From Methanobrevibacter sp. (GTDB lineage Archaea > Methanobacteriota > Methanobacteria > Methanobacteriales > Methanobacteriaceae), in contig JAEEWY010000017.1 of the NCBI GenBank assembly GCA_016291275.1, positions 1 through 13,818 of the forward strand: a stretch of DNA of 13,818 nt, given 5' to 3'. Below are positions 1 to 5,996 of the stretch, one piece after another; position 1 is the stretch's first letter; every line of letters starts with the position of its first letter. The notes under the pieces were generated by a model, which was given only the letters and a program-made list of their open reading frames with translations, was not told the DNA's origin and searched no databases. A program made the position numbers and the translations under genes.

Positions 1-72
1 TTCTTTTTCTTTTCTTCTTCCTCTTTCTTTTTCTTTTCTTCCTCTTCTTTCTTTTTCTTCTTCTTTTATTCT
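1..72. repeat. Three 24-bp pyrimidine/purine tandem repeats
   Basis: Positions 1-24, 25-48 and 49-72 each begin TTCTTTTTCTT and are near copies of each other. The period is 24 bp, which is eight codons, so copy-number change would keep the reading frame of the minus-strand gene they lie in. The array may continue past the left edge. Confidence 0.75.
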
Positions 73-400
73 TTCCTCTTCTTTCTTTTTTTTTTTTCTC
101 TTCTTCTTCTTTTTCATTTTTTATTCTTTCTTCTTCTTGTTTCTTTTTTATTTCATCTTCTTTTTTTTCATTTAATTTGTTAATAATATTTTCTTTAGAT
201 TCTTTTTTTATATTAATTGCATTTTCTTTTGTTTCAAATTTTGTGGTCTCTATATTTTCATTTGCTTTTTTTGCATCTTCAATATTTTTTTTTGCTTTGT
301 CTGGATCATCAATTATTGGAATTTCAGTTCCTTTTACTTCTGCACTATATTTATTTTTTTGTTCATCTATATTTAATGAACTTTGTCCACAACAACCCAT
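1..400 (-). CDS. Lys/Glu/Arg-rich hypothetical protein (3' end outside window)
   Basis: I do not recognise this protein. The frame is open from an ATG at 400 down to the left edge, about 133 residues. It begins MGCCGQSSLNIDEQKNKYSA, so there is a Cys-Cys pair at residues 3-4 and no hydrophobic signal or membrane segment. From about residue 40 it is almost entirely Lys, Glu, Asn and Ile, which suggests a charged helix or coiled coil. After a run of twelve A on the coding strand (86-97) the open frame switches abruptly from Glu/Lys-rich to Lys/Arg-rich. A one-base shift there would restore a Glu-Glu-Glu-Arg-Ile-Lys motif seen upstream, so the reading frame past 86 is doubtful. No ribosome binding site is visible before the ATG. 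The skewed, low-complexity coding DNA is unlike its neighbours. Confidence 0.6.
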   Translation of the reverse strand, partial: MGCCGQSSLNIDEQKNKYSAEVKGTEIPIIDDPDKAKKNIEDAKKANENIETTKFETKENAINIKKESKENIINKLNEKKEDEIKKKQEEERIKNEKEEEEKKKKERRGKNKRRRKRKKRKKRKRKRKKKRKR

Positions 401-516
401 TTAAAGTTTAAAATTTTTAATTATTATGCTATTTATTCATTTTTTAAAAATTATTATTTTTTATTTTTTTATTTTTTAATTTCATTCGTAATTATTCAAA
501 CTAATTATTCTATCAT

Positions 517-527
517 AAAAAAAGAAG
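517..527 (-). terminator. T-run terminator after hisE
   Basis: Read on the minus strand, the sequence just past the hisE stop is CTTC followed by seven T (517-523). A short AAGAAG/CTTCTT pairing with the end of hisE (522-527 with 551-556) is possible but has a long loop. T-run termination is usual in archaea. This would end the gatB-CBS-hisE unit. Confidence 0.4.
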
Positions 528-543
528 ATGGTTATTGAAAGAA

Positions 544-834
544 TTATTTTCTTCTTCTTTCAAATTCTTCTAGAATTTCATCAAATTCCACTCCTTTGTA
601 TGCTAAAAGGAGCAATGTGTGAAATATTAAGTCAACGGATTCATAAACCAAGTTCTCATCATTTTTTGAAGCGATGAGAGTTTCTCCACACTCTTCAGCG
701 ATTTTTTCAAGAATCTTATCCTCTGCCTTCTTGTCGCTGTCTTTCATAATGTTGGAGGTGTATGAGTCTATTGGGCAGTCTCTGCGACTTTCCAATACTT
801 CATAAACATCTCTTAAAATCTTGTCATCTGCCAT
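544..834 (-). CDS. hisE: Phosphoribosyl-ATP pyrophosphatase
   Basis: HisE removes pyrophosphate from phosphoribosyl-ATP, the second step of histidine synthesis, in the cytoplasm. The 96-residue protein matches the usual length of stand-alone HisE. It is all-helical, with the acidic EEXXE-type metal-binding pattern of the MazG-like fold (KIAEECGETL around residues 45-54). This is followed by the downstream helix with YESVDLIFHTLLLLAYKG, also typical of HisE. I chose the ATG at 834 because a GGGAAGTGA ribosome binding site sits five bases before it; a TTG one codon upstream would be almost inside that site. It lies 23 bp behind the CBS-domain gene and is probably cotranscribed with it. No other histidine gene is in view, so the pathway is scattered in this genome, at least locally. 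The family call is firm. Confidence 0.93.
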   Translation of the reverse strand: MADDKILRDVYEVLESRRDCPIDSYTSNIMKDSDKKAEDKILEKIAEECGETLIASKNDENLVYESVDLIFHTLLLLAYKGVEFDEILEEFERRRK

Positions 835-857
835 CAATTCACTTCCCTAAGTAATAC

Positions 858-1664
858 TTAGTGTTTTTGCTGTGCATTTTTAATAGTTTCAGTAATTGCA
901 ATCAATGGATGTTGATCATCATCAATGATTGTAATGTCATTAAATGAATTCAATCCTTGTTTTTCAGCGGTTTTTTCCATACCTAATCTAATGTCCTTAT
1001 GGAAATCCACAACATAGGAATCAATCTTATCCAAACCTAATTTTACAGAAGCCACTGCTCTGTGGTGACCATCAACTAAAATGTATCTGTCTCCACTTTT
1101 AACTACAATGGTTGGTTCTGCCAATCCTTTTTCGAGCTCATAGGTTCTTCCTTGCAATTCATCTGCATAAACCCTGTCTTGTGTAGGTCTTATTTTGTCT
1201 ACAGGGACTTGCTCTCTTGTTAATGTGGTTTCAATGTCATAGAGCTTTTCCATGGTTTCCTTAAATGCATTGACTTTAGTTGGGGTTGACCTTTCAATAT
1301 GGGATCTTACAATATCTGTGTTGGTCATGATTCCCTTTACATGTCTTGCCTTATCGACAACTGGAAGTCTTGAAATACCATGTCTGAACATAACTCTTGA
1401 TGCATCGTTGATATGCATATCCTCTCTTGCAACGATTACATCTGTGGACATTATTCCACTGACTTGGTCAGTTACCCAATCCTTTAGCAACAAGTCGTAT
1501 GCAGTGATAATTCCAACGATTTGTCCTTCTTCATCAACAACTGGATAACCGTCGTGCTTTGTTTGCTTCATTAATTTAATAACATCATTATTGAGAGTAT
1601 CATATTTTACTGTAAATACATCTTTTGTCATGTAGTCTCTTACTGTTGCCTTTTCTGTATCCAT
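858..1664 (-). CDS. CBS-domain pair fused to a ParB-like domain
   Basis: A 268-residue cytoplasmic protein. Residues about 8-60 and 70-122 are two CBS repeats (YPVVDEEGQIVGIITAYDLL and SRLPVVDKARHVKGIMTNTD), a module that usually senses adenine nucleotides or S-adenosylmethionine. Residues about 150-235 resemble the N-terminal ParB/sulfiredoxin-like fold, with the signature ILVDGHHRAVASVKLG (D198-R202). There is no helix-turn-helix or C-terminal ParB dimerisation domain, so a role as a true partition protein is unlikely. The chosen ATG at 1664 follows GGGAGGGTG by three bases; a GTG two codons upstream lies within that binding site. It sits 57 bp behind gatB and 23 bp ahead of hisE, on the same strand. 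Its function is unknown. A nucleotide-responsive regulator or NTP-using enzyme is an inference from the domains only. Confidence 0.85.
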   Translation of the reverse strand: MDTEKATVRDYMTKDVFTVKYDTLNNDVIKLMKQTKHDGYPVVDEEGQIVGIITAYDLLLKDWVTDQVSGIMSTDVIVAREDMHINDASRVMFRHGISRLPVVDKARHVKGIMTNTDIVRSHIERSTPTKVNAFKETMEKLYDIETTLTREQVPVDKIRPTQDRVYADELQGRTYELEKGLAEPTIVVKSGDRYILVDGHHRAVASVKLGLDKIDSYVVDFHKDIRLGMEKTAEKQGLNSFNDITIIDDDQHPLIAITETIKNAQQKH

Positions 1665-1721
1665 ATTCACCCTCCCTTGTATTAAATTTTTGATAATAAT
1701 AAATAGAATACTGAAGAATTT

Positions 1722-3077
1722 TTATTCTTCAAGCAATTCTTTTAATATTTTCACAGTTTCTCTTGGGTCAGCTTTTCCTTTGGTTAATCTCATTACTTGG
1801 CCCATCAAGAAGTTCAATGCACCTTTTTCACCATTGTGGTAATCGTCTACAGCTTTAGGGTTTTCTTCAACCGCTTGTTTTGCTGCAGCTTGAACTTCAT
1901 CATCTTTAACTACACCAATCAATCCTAACTCTTCAGCTATTTGTTTTGGAGTTTGCTTGTTGTTTGGCATTTGTTCAATGATTCTTTGACCTGCTTTGGT
2001 GGTGATTTCCTTATTCAATAGCATGTTCAAGAATTCAATCAAGTCATCTGCTAAGATTCCACTTTCTGCAAAGTCAAGCTTATTGTAAGTCAATACCCTT
2101 TTAAGTTCATCTCTCATCCATTTAGCTGCGAATTTAGGGTCAACTTCTTTAGCCACTTCTTCGTAGCATTGTGCTAAATCAAGTTCTGAGGTAAGTACCT
2201 TTGCAGATTCCTCATCGATGCCATATTCTTCAACAAATCTTTTCACTTTGTTGTGTGGTGCTTCAGGCATCACATCAAGAACCTTGTTGATTTGGTCATC
2301 GCTGATTTTCATTGGTGGCAAGTCAGGATCTGGGATGAATCTGTAGTCATCTGCATTTTCCTTATCCCTCATTGAAACGGTAATCATTTGTGATTCTAAG
2401 AAAGCTCTGGTTTCCTGTTTGACTTCACGACCTCTTTTCAAGAGATTTTTTTGTCTGATAACTTCGAAGTTCAATGCCTTGTATGCACCTTTAATGGAGT
2501 TGATGTTTTTCATTTCAACTCTGTTTCCACCATTGATGGAAACGTTTACATCTGCTCTCATGGTACCTTCTCCACGAGCTCCTCCACTGTATTCCAATAC
2601 TCTGATAAGCTCTTTCAAGAAGTTACGAGCTTCTTCAGGTGAGTGCATATCAGGTTCAGTTACGATTTCGATAAGTGGAATTCCAGAACGGTTGAAGTCT
2701 ACAATACCCCTATCAGGTTTGAATTGTCCAGGATCCTCTTCCATGTGAATTTCTCTGATTCTTACACCATTCAATTCACCTTCGTATCCTATAGGAACAG
2801 AAGTTTTCTGATATCCGCAAGGCAAGTCAGGATAATCATAGTGTTTTCTCATGAAATAAGTAAAGTTTTTATCAATTTTACAGTTAAGCATCAATGAAAT
2901 CATTAAAGCGTTTTCTATAGCTTTTTCATTGGTTGGAAATGGTTTAGCACCTGGTTGGTTTAAACATACTGGGCAAACGTTGGTGTTTGCTGGTGCTTCT
3001 TGATAGTTTGTTGGACAGTTACAGAATAACTTTGAATCAGTTTCAAGTTGTACGTGAATCTCAAGTCCACACATCAT
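1722..3077 (-). CDS. gatB: Aspartyl/glutamyl-tRNA amidotransferase subunit B
   Basis: GatB is the kinase/amidotransferase subunit of GatCAB. The complex converts misacylated Asp-tRNA(Asn), and in some organisms Glu-tRNA(Gln), to the amide form. At 451 residues it is of normal length. Both family signatures are present: GLEIHVQL at residues 4-11 and DFNRSGIPLIEIVTEPD at 127-143. Cysteines 19, 21, 35 and 38 fit the zinc-binding pair of CXC and CXXC motifs. The C-terminal region (from about 300) is the YqeY/GatB helical tail that contacts tRNA. Two tandem ATG codons (3077 and 3074) are candidate starts, but the only ribosome binding site (GGAGGG) is 18 bases further upstream, so the true start is slightly uncertain. 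gatA and gatC are not nearby. It probably leads a unit with the CBS-ParB gene and hisE. Confidence 0.95.
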   Translation of the reverse strand: MMCGLEIHVQLETDSKLFCNCPTNYQEAPANTNVCPVCLNQPGAKPFPTNEKAIENALMISLMLNCKIDKNFTYFMRKHYDYPDLPCGYQKTSVPIGYEGELNGVRIREIHMEEDPGQFKPDRGIVDFNRSGIPLIEIVTEPDMHSPEEARNFLKELIRVLEYSGGARGEGTMRADVNVSINGGNRVEMKNINSIKGAYKALNFEVIRQKNLLKRGREVKQETRAFLESQMITVSMRDKENADDYRFIPDPDLPPMKISDDQINKVLDVMPEAPHNKVKRFVEEYGIDEESAKVLTSELDLAQCYEEVAKEVDPKFAAKWMRDELKRVLTYNKLDFAESGILADDLIEFLNMLLNKEITTKAGQRIIEQMPNNKQTPKQIAEELGLIGVVKDDEVQAAAKQAVEENPKAVDDYHNGEKGALNFLMGQVMRLTKGKADPRETVKILKELLEE

Positions 3078-3095
3078 ATTTACGTCTATATTAAT

Positions 3096-3101
3096 CCCTC
3101 C
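3096..3101 (-). promoter_or_regulatory. Displaced ribosome binding site of gatB
   Basis: On the minus strand GGAGGG is the only good Shine-Dalgarno match ahead of gatB, but it ends 18 bases before the first ATG. The in-frame codons between are ATT AAT ATA GAC GTA AAT, with no ATG, GTG or TTG. Either spacing is unusually long or initiation uses a rare codon such as ATA or ATT. Confidence 0.5.
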
Positions 3102-3333
3102 AAGGATTTTTAAATATTATGTTTTATTGTTTTTTTAATTAAATAAGAATAAGTAGTTAATAGAAATAAGCAGTTAACTTAAGAAAAGTTATTTAAAAGT
3201 TATGTTAATTAACTATAAATTCATATTATGTTAATTTATGTACTATTATATTTATAAAGATTTTCTTTATATATAAAATATCAGATATTAAAAGAATTAT
3301 TAAAAGAATTATTTAAAATTAAAAAAATAAGAA

Positions 3334-4329
3334 TTATTTATATTTGTTTTTCAAGGAATCCTTTATGTATCTTTTTATGTATTGATCCAATTCTGGACTG
3401 ATTTCACTTTTTTCAGGACCTAATTTGCTTTTGTCTGTAAATGTTCCCTTAAGGGTTCTTCCAGTCCATTTGACCTCTTCCTCAACTCTTTTACCGTATT
3501 TGGTACCAAACATCTTAAAGAGTGGGAACTTAGTTATTCCATTAGCCCCACTTAGGATGAGGATTCCAATATTTGCCAAGTTGTCAGTCCATGTTCCGCA
3601 GATAATTTCCAAGTCTGGGAATTCAAGCCTTATTGTAGAGACCACTTTAGCATAGTATAATGATGCAGGTTGGGAGCTGTTTACATATTCAGTTTCCGGA
3701 TGAGGATTAAGAGAATAAAAGATCACTCTATCGATTTTATGCTCTCTAATGTATTCCTTGAGGTATTCAACATCTTCAAAGCTTTCTCCAAGGCCTAAGA
3801 TTATTGTAATTGCTTTTTTGAATCCCAAGTCTCCTGCCTTGTCCAACATATCACTGATTTGGTCCAATGGCTTGCTTGGGCAAACTGTCTTTTGAAACTC
3901 TGGATTTGCAGCTTCAACAGCTCCTGTGATTCCTTTTATCTCAGAGCCGTATTCTTCCAATTCAGAGGTGATTCCAGTGTTCAGCCAAACTCCATCGCCA
4001 GTGATTGAGTGTATGTTTTCAGCTATTGACTTGATTTCTGAAGTTGTGAATGATTTGTATCCTCCAGATAGGAATTCTATATTCCATCCGAGCCTGCTGC
4101 ACATCTCAGCTTCTGCCAATATGTTGTTCACTCTACGTTTTGCTTTAGTGGGATCCTTGATCTTGTTTTTTTGAGTGCTCATATAGCAGAATTTGCAGTC
4201 TCCCTTATCACACCACCATGATAAAAAAACAGCCCTTTCTAAGCTTATTTCAGTATAACCCTTTTTTAAGCTAAGATTATTTGCTTTGGTGATTAGTTCA
4301 AGTGTTTCAGTGCTGTTTATATTATTCAT
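3334..4329 (-). CDS. Radical SAM protein, BioB/HydE/HmdB-like, variant CX4CX2C motif
   Basis: A 331-residue cytoplasmic protein. The cluster-binding cysteines are C40, C45 and C48 in WWCDKGDCKFCYMS. The spacing is CX4CX2C instead of the standard CX3CX2C. The aromatic residue after C45 (F47) fits the family pattern. Residues 80-90 (IEFLSGGY) resemble the SAM-binding GGE-like strand. The region ITIILGLGESFEDV (about 175-188) is typical of the BioB/HydE/HmdB branch, and the C-terminal part could form the BATS-like half of the barrel. HmdB, which helps build the iron-guanylylpyridinol cofactor of Hmd hydrogenase, is known for a CX5CX2C motif, so this is related but not identical. No hmd gene is in the window. 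The ATG at 4329 follows AAGGTGA with a four-base spacer. The flanking gene is gatB, 256 bp away, so it is probably transcribed alone. The substrate cannot be inferred. Confidence 0.85.
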   Translation of the reverse strand: MNNINSTETLELITKANNLSLKKGYTEISLERAVFLSWWCDKGDCKFCYMSTQKNKIKDPTKAKRRVNNILAEAEMCSRLGWNIEFLSGGYKSFTTSEIKSIAENIHSITGDGVWLNTGITSELEEYGSEIKGITGAVEAANPEFQKTVCPSKPLDQISDMLDKAGDLGFKKAITIILGLGESFEDVEYLKEYIREHKIDRVIFYSLNPHPETEYVNSSQPASLYYAKVVSTIRLEFPDLEIICGTWTDNLANIGILILSGANGITKFPLFKMFGTKYGKRVEEEVKWTGRTLKGTFTDKSKLGPEKSEISPELDQYIKRYIKDSLKNKYK

Positions 4330-4440
4330 GGTTTCACCTTGTCTATCTTTTGTTCTTCTTTCTTTAATAATTTATATCTATTCTCATATATTAAATTTTT
4401 ATTTAGATTTATATTATATTTACATTAGACTATATTGAGA

Positions 4441-4485
4441 TTATATTAGATTATATTAGATTTATATTGGATTTATATTAAATTT
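4441..4485. repeat. Short AT-rich tandem repeats (about 10-11 bp)
   Basis: Two exact TTATATTAGA units are followed by TTTATATTGGA and TTTATATTAAA. They lie in the 294-bp space between the radical SAM gene and the tRNA cluster. Weaker copies of TATATT-type sequence extend back to about 4400. I see no gene in this interval apart from the tRNA promoter at its right end. Confidence 0.5.
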
Positions 4486-4535
4486 TGTAAATAATTTGGA
4501 ATATGGTATTTTTTCAAATATTTTTTATAGAAACA

Positions 4536-4576
4536 TTTATATACTATGTTAATCAACATAATATTACTGTATTATT
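4536..4576 (+). promoter_or_regulatory. Promoter of the Asn-Met-Glu-Leu-His tRNA unit
   Basis: A TATA box TTTATATA (4536-4543) is preceded by an A-rich BRE-like GAAACA. It is followed 21 bases later by TACTGTATTATT (4565-4576), which lies where initiation should occur. The same TATA box and 12-mer with the same spacing precede the tRNA-Cys gene. A perfect inverted repeat, TATGTT-AATC-AACATA (4545-4560), lies between box and start. The implied leader before tRNA-Asn is about 50 nt. Confidence 0.65.
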
Positions 4577-4623
4577 CAGTATGTATTTTTTAAAACTATG
4601 ATTTGCAAGCATGGGTTGTTTTT

Positions 4624-4696
<73 letters not shown>

Positions 4697-4701
4697 CTTT
4701 T

Positions 4702-4775
4702 GGGCCCATAGCTTAGCCAGGTAGAGCGCTCGGCTCATAACCGGGATGTCATGGGTTCGAATCCCATTGGGCCCA
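4702..4775 (+). tRNA. tRNA-Met (CAT), probably elongator
   Basis: A 74-nt cloverleaf. Acceptor GGGCCCA pairs with TGGGCCC, the loop is CTCATAA, the T arm is ATGGG-TTCGAAT-CCCAT, and the discriminator is A. The anticodon stem CTCGG/CCGGG lacks the three G-C pairs of an initiator tRNA. A tRNA-Ile2, in which C34 is modified to read ATA, also carries CAT and cannot be excluded by eye. No CCA is encoded. Confidence 0.8.
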
Positions 4776-4807
4776 TTGTATAATCTAGTTTTATTGCATT
4801 CGTATTT

Positions 4808-4885
<78 letters not shown>

Positions 4886-4933
4886 TTTTTTATATTTGAA
4901 AGATATTTGGGAATCTCCTTCCCTCTCTTTGTA

Positions 4934-5016
4934 GCGGGGGTGTCCGAGCGGCCAAAGGAGACAGGCTTAGGACCTGTTGACGCAGGTCTACCAGGGTTCG
5001 AATCCCTGCTCCCGCA
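4934..5016 (+). tRNA. tRNA-Leu (TAG)
   Basis: An 83-nt class II tRNA with a long variable arm. Acceptor GCGGGGG pairs with CTCCCGC (one G-T pair), the anticodon stem is ACAGG/CCTGT around CTTAGGA, and the T loop is TTCGAAT. The discriminator is A and no CCA is encoded. Confidence 0.95.
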
Positions 5017-5061
5017 TATTCTTTAATTTTTTAGTTTTTATTCCTATTATGGTATTCATTT

Positions 5062-5137
5062 GCCGGGGTAGGGTAGGCGGTCATCCTACGGGACTGTGGA
5101 TCCTGTGACTCGGGTTCAAATCTCGGCCCCGGCCCCA
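5062..5137 (+). tRNA. tRNA-His (GTG), CCA encoded, G-1 not encoded
   Basis: The cloverleaf body is 5062-5134. Acceptor GCCGGGG pairs with CCCCGGC, the anticodon loop is CTGTGGA, the T loop is TTCAAAT, and the discriminator is C (5134). CCA follows at 5135-5137, which none of the other tRNAs in the window has. The base before G1 is T (5061), so the G-1 required by histidyl-tRNA synthetase is not encoded. It must be added, presumably by an archaeal Thg1-type enzyme. The D stem is weak, with only three plausible pairs. Confidence 0.92.
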
Positions 5138-5337
5138 TTTTTAAACTATTTTTATTATTTTAACTCCTTTTAGATTACTTTTTATTTCATATTTTTCATT
5201 TCATTCATCAATTTTATTCTTCATTTTCATTCATTAATTTCATTTTTACATTACTTTTCAAATGCTCTAACTGCTTTTATTTATATGTAAAAAAATAAAC
5301 TAAATATAATTAGGTTACATTTTAAGTGGGTTTTAAT
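5138..5337 (+). promoter_or_regulatory. T-rich terminator tract and hjc promoter
   Basis: Directly after tRNA-His come T-rich runs with repeated TTTCATT-type sequence and no gene, suitable for termination of the tRNA unit. TTTATATG at 5280-5287 is a TATA-box candidate. It places a start near 5310, giving hjc a leader of about 25-30 nt. The binding site before hjc is weak (AAGTGG). Confidence 0.4.
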
Positions 5338-5745
5338 ATGGCTAAAAAAGGTTCAGCTGAAGAAAGAGATTTAGTTCACAAATTATGGGATAGAGGTTTT
5401 GCAGCTATGAGGGCTCCAGCATCTGGAGGAGCTACTAAAAAGCCATTGCCTGATGTTATAGCAGGAAATGGCAAGACATACTTAGCTATTGAAGTAAAGA
5501 CAACTACAAAAGACAAGATTTACATTGATCATCCTCAAATAGATGCTTTGATAGAGTTTTCAGAGACTTTTGGTGCAAATCCTTATCTTGGTGTTAAATT
5601 CAAATACACAAAATGGTTCTTCCTATCTCCGGATTTGATTGAAAAAACCAGAAATGGAAATTATAAGGTGGAGAAGAACTACTGTTTGGAAAAGGCATAT
5701 GAGATTGATGAAATCTGCGGCTTTGATAAGCAAGTCAAATTCTAA
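5338..5745 (+). CDS. hjc: Holliday junction resolvase Hjc
   Basis: Hjc is the archaeal endonuclease that cuts four-way DNA junctions at the end of homologous recombination and fork repair. The 135-residue protein is of normal length. The N-terminal block MAKKGSAEERDLVHKLWDRG with catalytic E9 and R10 matches the family. It is followed by RAPASGG (loop residues 25-31), PDVIAG with D39, and IEVKTT with E52 and K54, which together form the metal-dependent nuclease centre. I chose ATG 5338 because it gives the standard Hjc N terminus; an in-frame GTG four codons upstream would add residues not seen in the family. It stands alone between the His and Cys tRNA genes with its own TATA-box candidate. 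The call is firm. Confidence 0.95.
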   Translation: MAKKGSAEERDLVHKLWDRGFAAMRAPASGGATKKPLPDVIAGNGKTYLAIEVKTTTKDKIYIDHPQIDALIEFSETFGANPYLGVKFKYTKWFFLSPDLIEKTRNGNYKVEKNYCLEKAYEIDEICGFDKQVKF

Positions 5746-5839
5746 TATTCCTTACATTCTATTATCATTTTTCTATTTTTCTTTTTTCTATTTTTATAAT
5801 TTCAAAAATTCTTATTTTATTTTTTATTTCATCAATAAG

Positions 5840-5880
5840 TTTATATATTATTAAAACATACTTTATAATACTGTATTATT
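5840..5880 (+). promoter_or_regulatory. Promoter of the Cys-Trp tRNA unit
   Basis: TATA box TTTATATA (5840-5847), 21 bases, then TACTGTATTATT (5869-5880). Box, spacing and 12-mer are the same as those upstream of tRNA-Asn. The tRNA body starts six bases after the 12-mer, so the leader is short. No second TATA box is seen before tRNA-Trp, so both genes are probably cotranscribed. Confidence 0.7.
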
Positions 5881-5886
5881 ATTTAT

Positions 5887-5958
5887 GCCAAGATAGCTTA
5901 GAGGCGAAGCGGTTGGCTGCAGACCAATTACACGGGAGTTCAAATCTCTCTCTTGGCT
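5887..5958 (+). tRNA. tRNA-Cys (GCA)
   Basis: A 72-nt cloverleaf. Acceptor GCCAAGA pairs with TCTTGGC, the D stem is GCTT/AAGC, the anticodon loop is CTGCAGA, and the T arm is GGGAG-TTCAAAT-CTCTC. The discriminator T is as expected for cysteine. No CCA is encoded. Confidence 0.95.
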
Positions 5959-5963
5959 TTAGG

Positions 5964-5984
5964 TTAACATATTTCATATGTTAA
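5964..5984 (+). other. Perfect hairpin between tRNA-Cys and tRNA-Trp
   Basis: TTAACATAT, three-base loop TTC, then ATATGTTAA, giving nine perfect pairs. It lies between the two tRNAs in the presumed joint transcript and has no T run after it. A role as a processing signal is possible; I can show only the symmetry. Confidence 0.55.
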
Positions 5985-5996
5985 TCTATTAAGTAT

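Noticed and set aside
177..411. Plus-strand open frames rich in Phe, Leu and Ser that look like membrane peptides
   Set aside because: They are the complement of a Lys/Glu-rich minus-strand gene. T-rich DNA always reads as Phe/Leu/Ser, and no binding site or start context supports them.
3334..4329. Naming the radical SAM gene hmdB
   Set aside because: The cysteine spacing is CX4CX2C, not CX5CX2C, and no hmd or related cofactor gene is in view.
4441..4485. A CRISPR-like array in the short repeats before the tRNA cluster
   Set aside because: Units are only 10-11 bp, directly adjacent and AT-only, with no spacers.
4604..4610. TGCAAGC as the methanogen box-B start of the tRNA-Asn unit
   Set aside because: There is no TATA box at the required distance before it, whereas the TTTATATA and TACTGTATTATT pair fits and is shared with the Cys unit.
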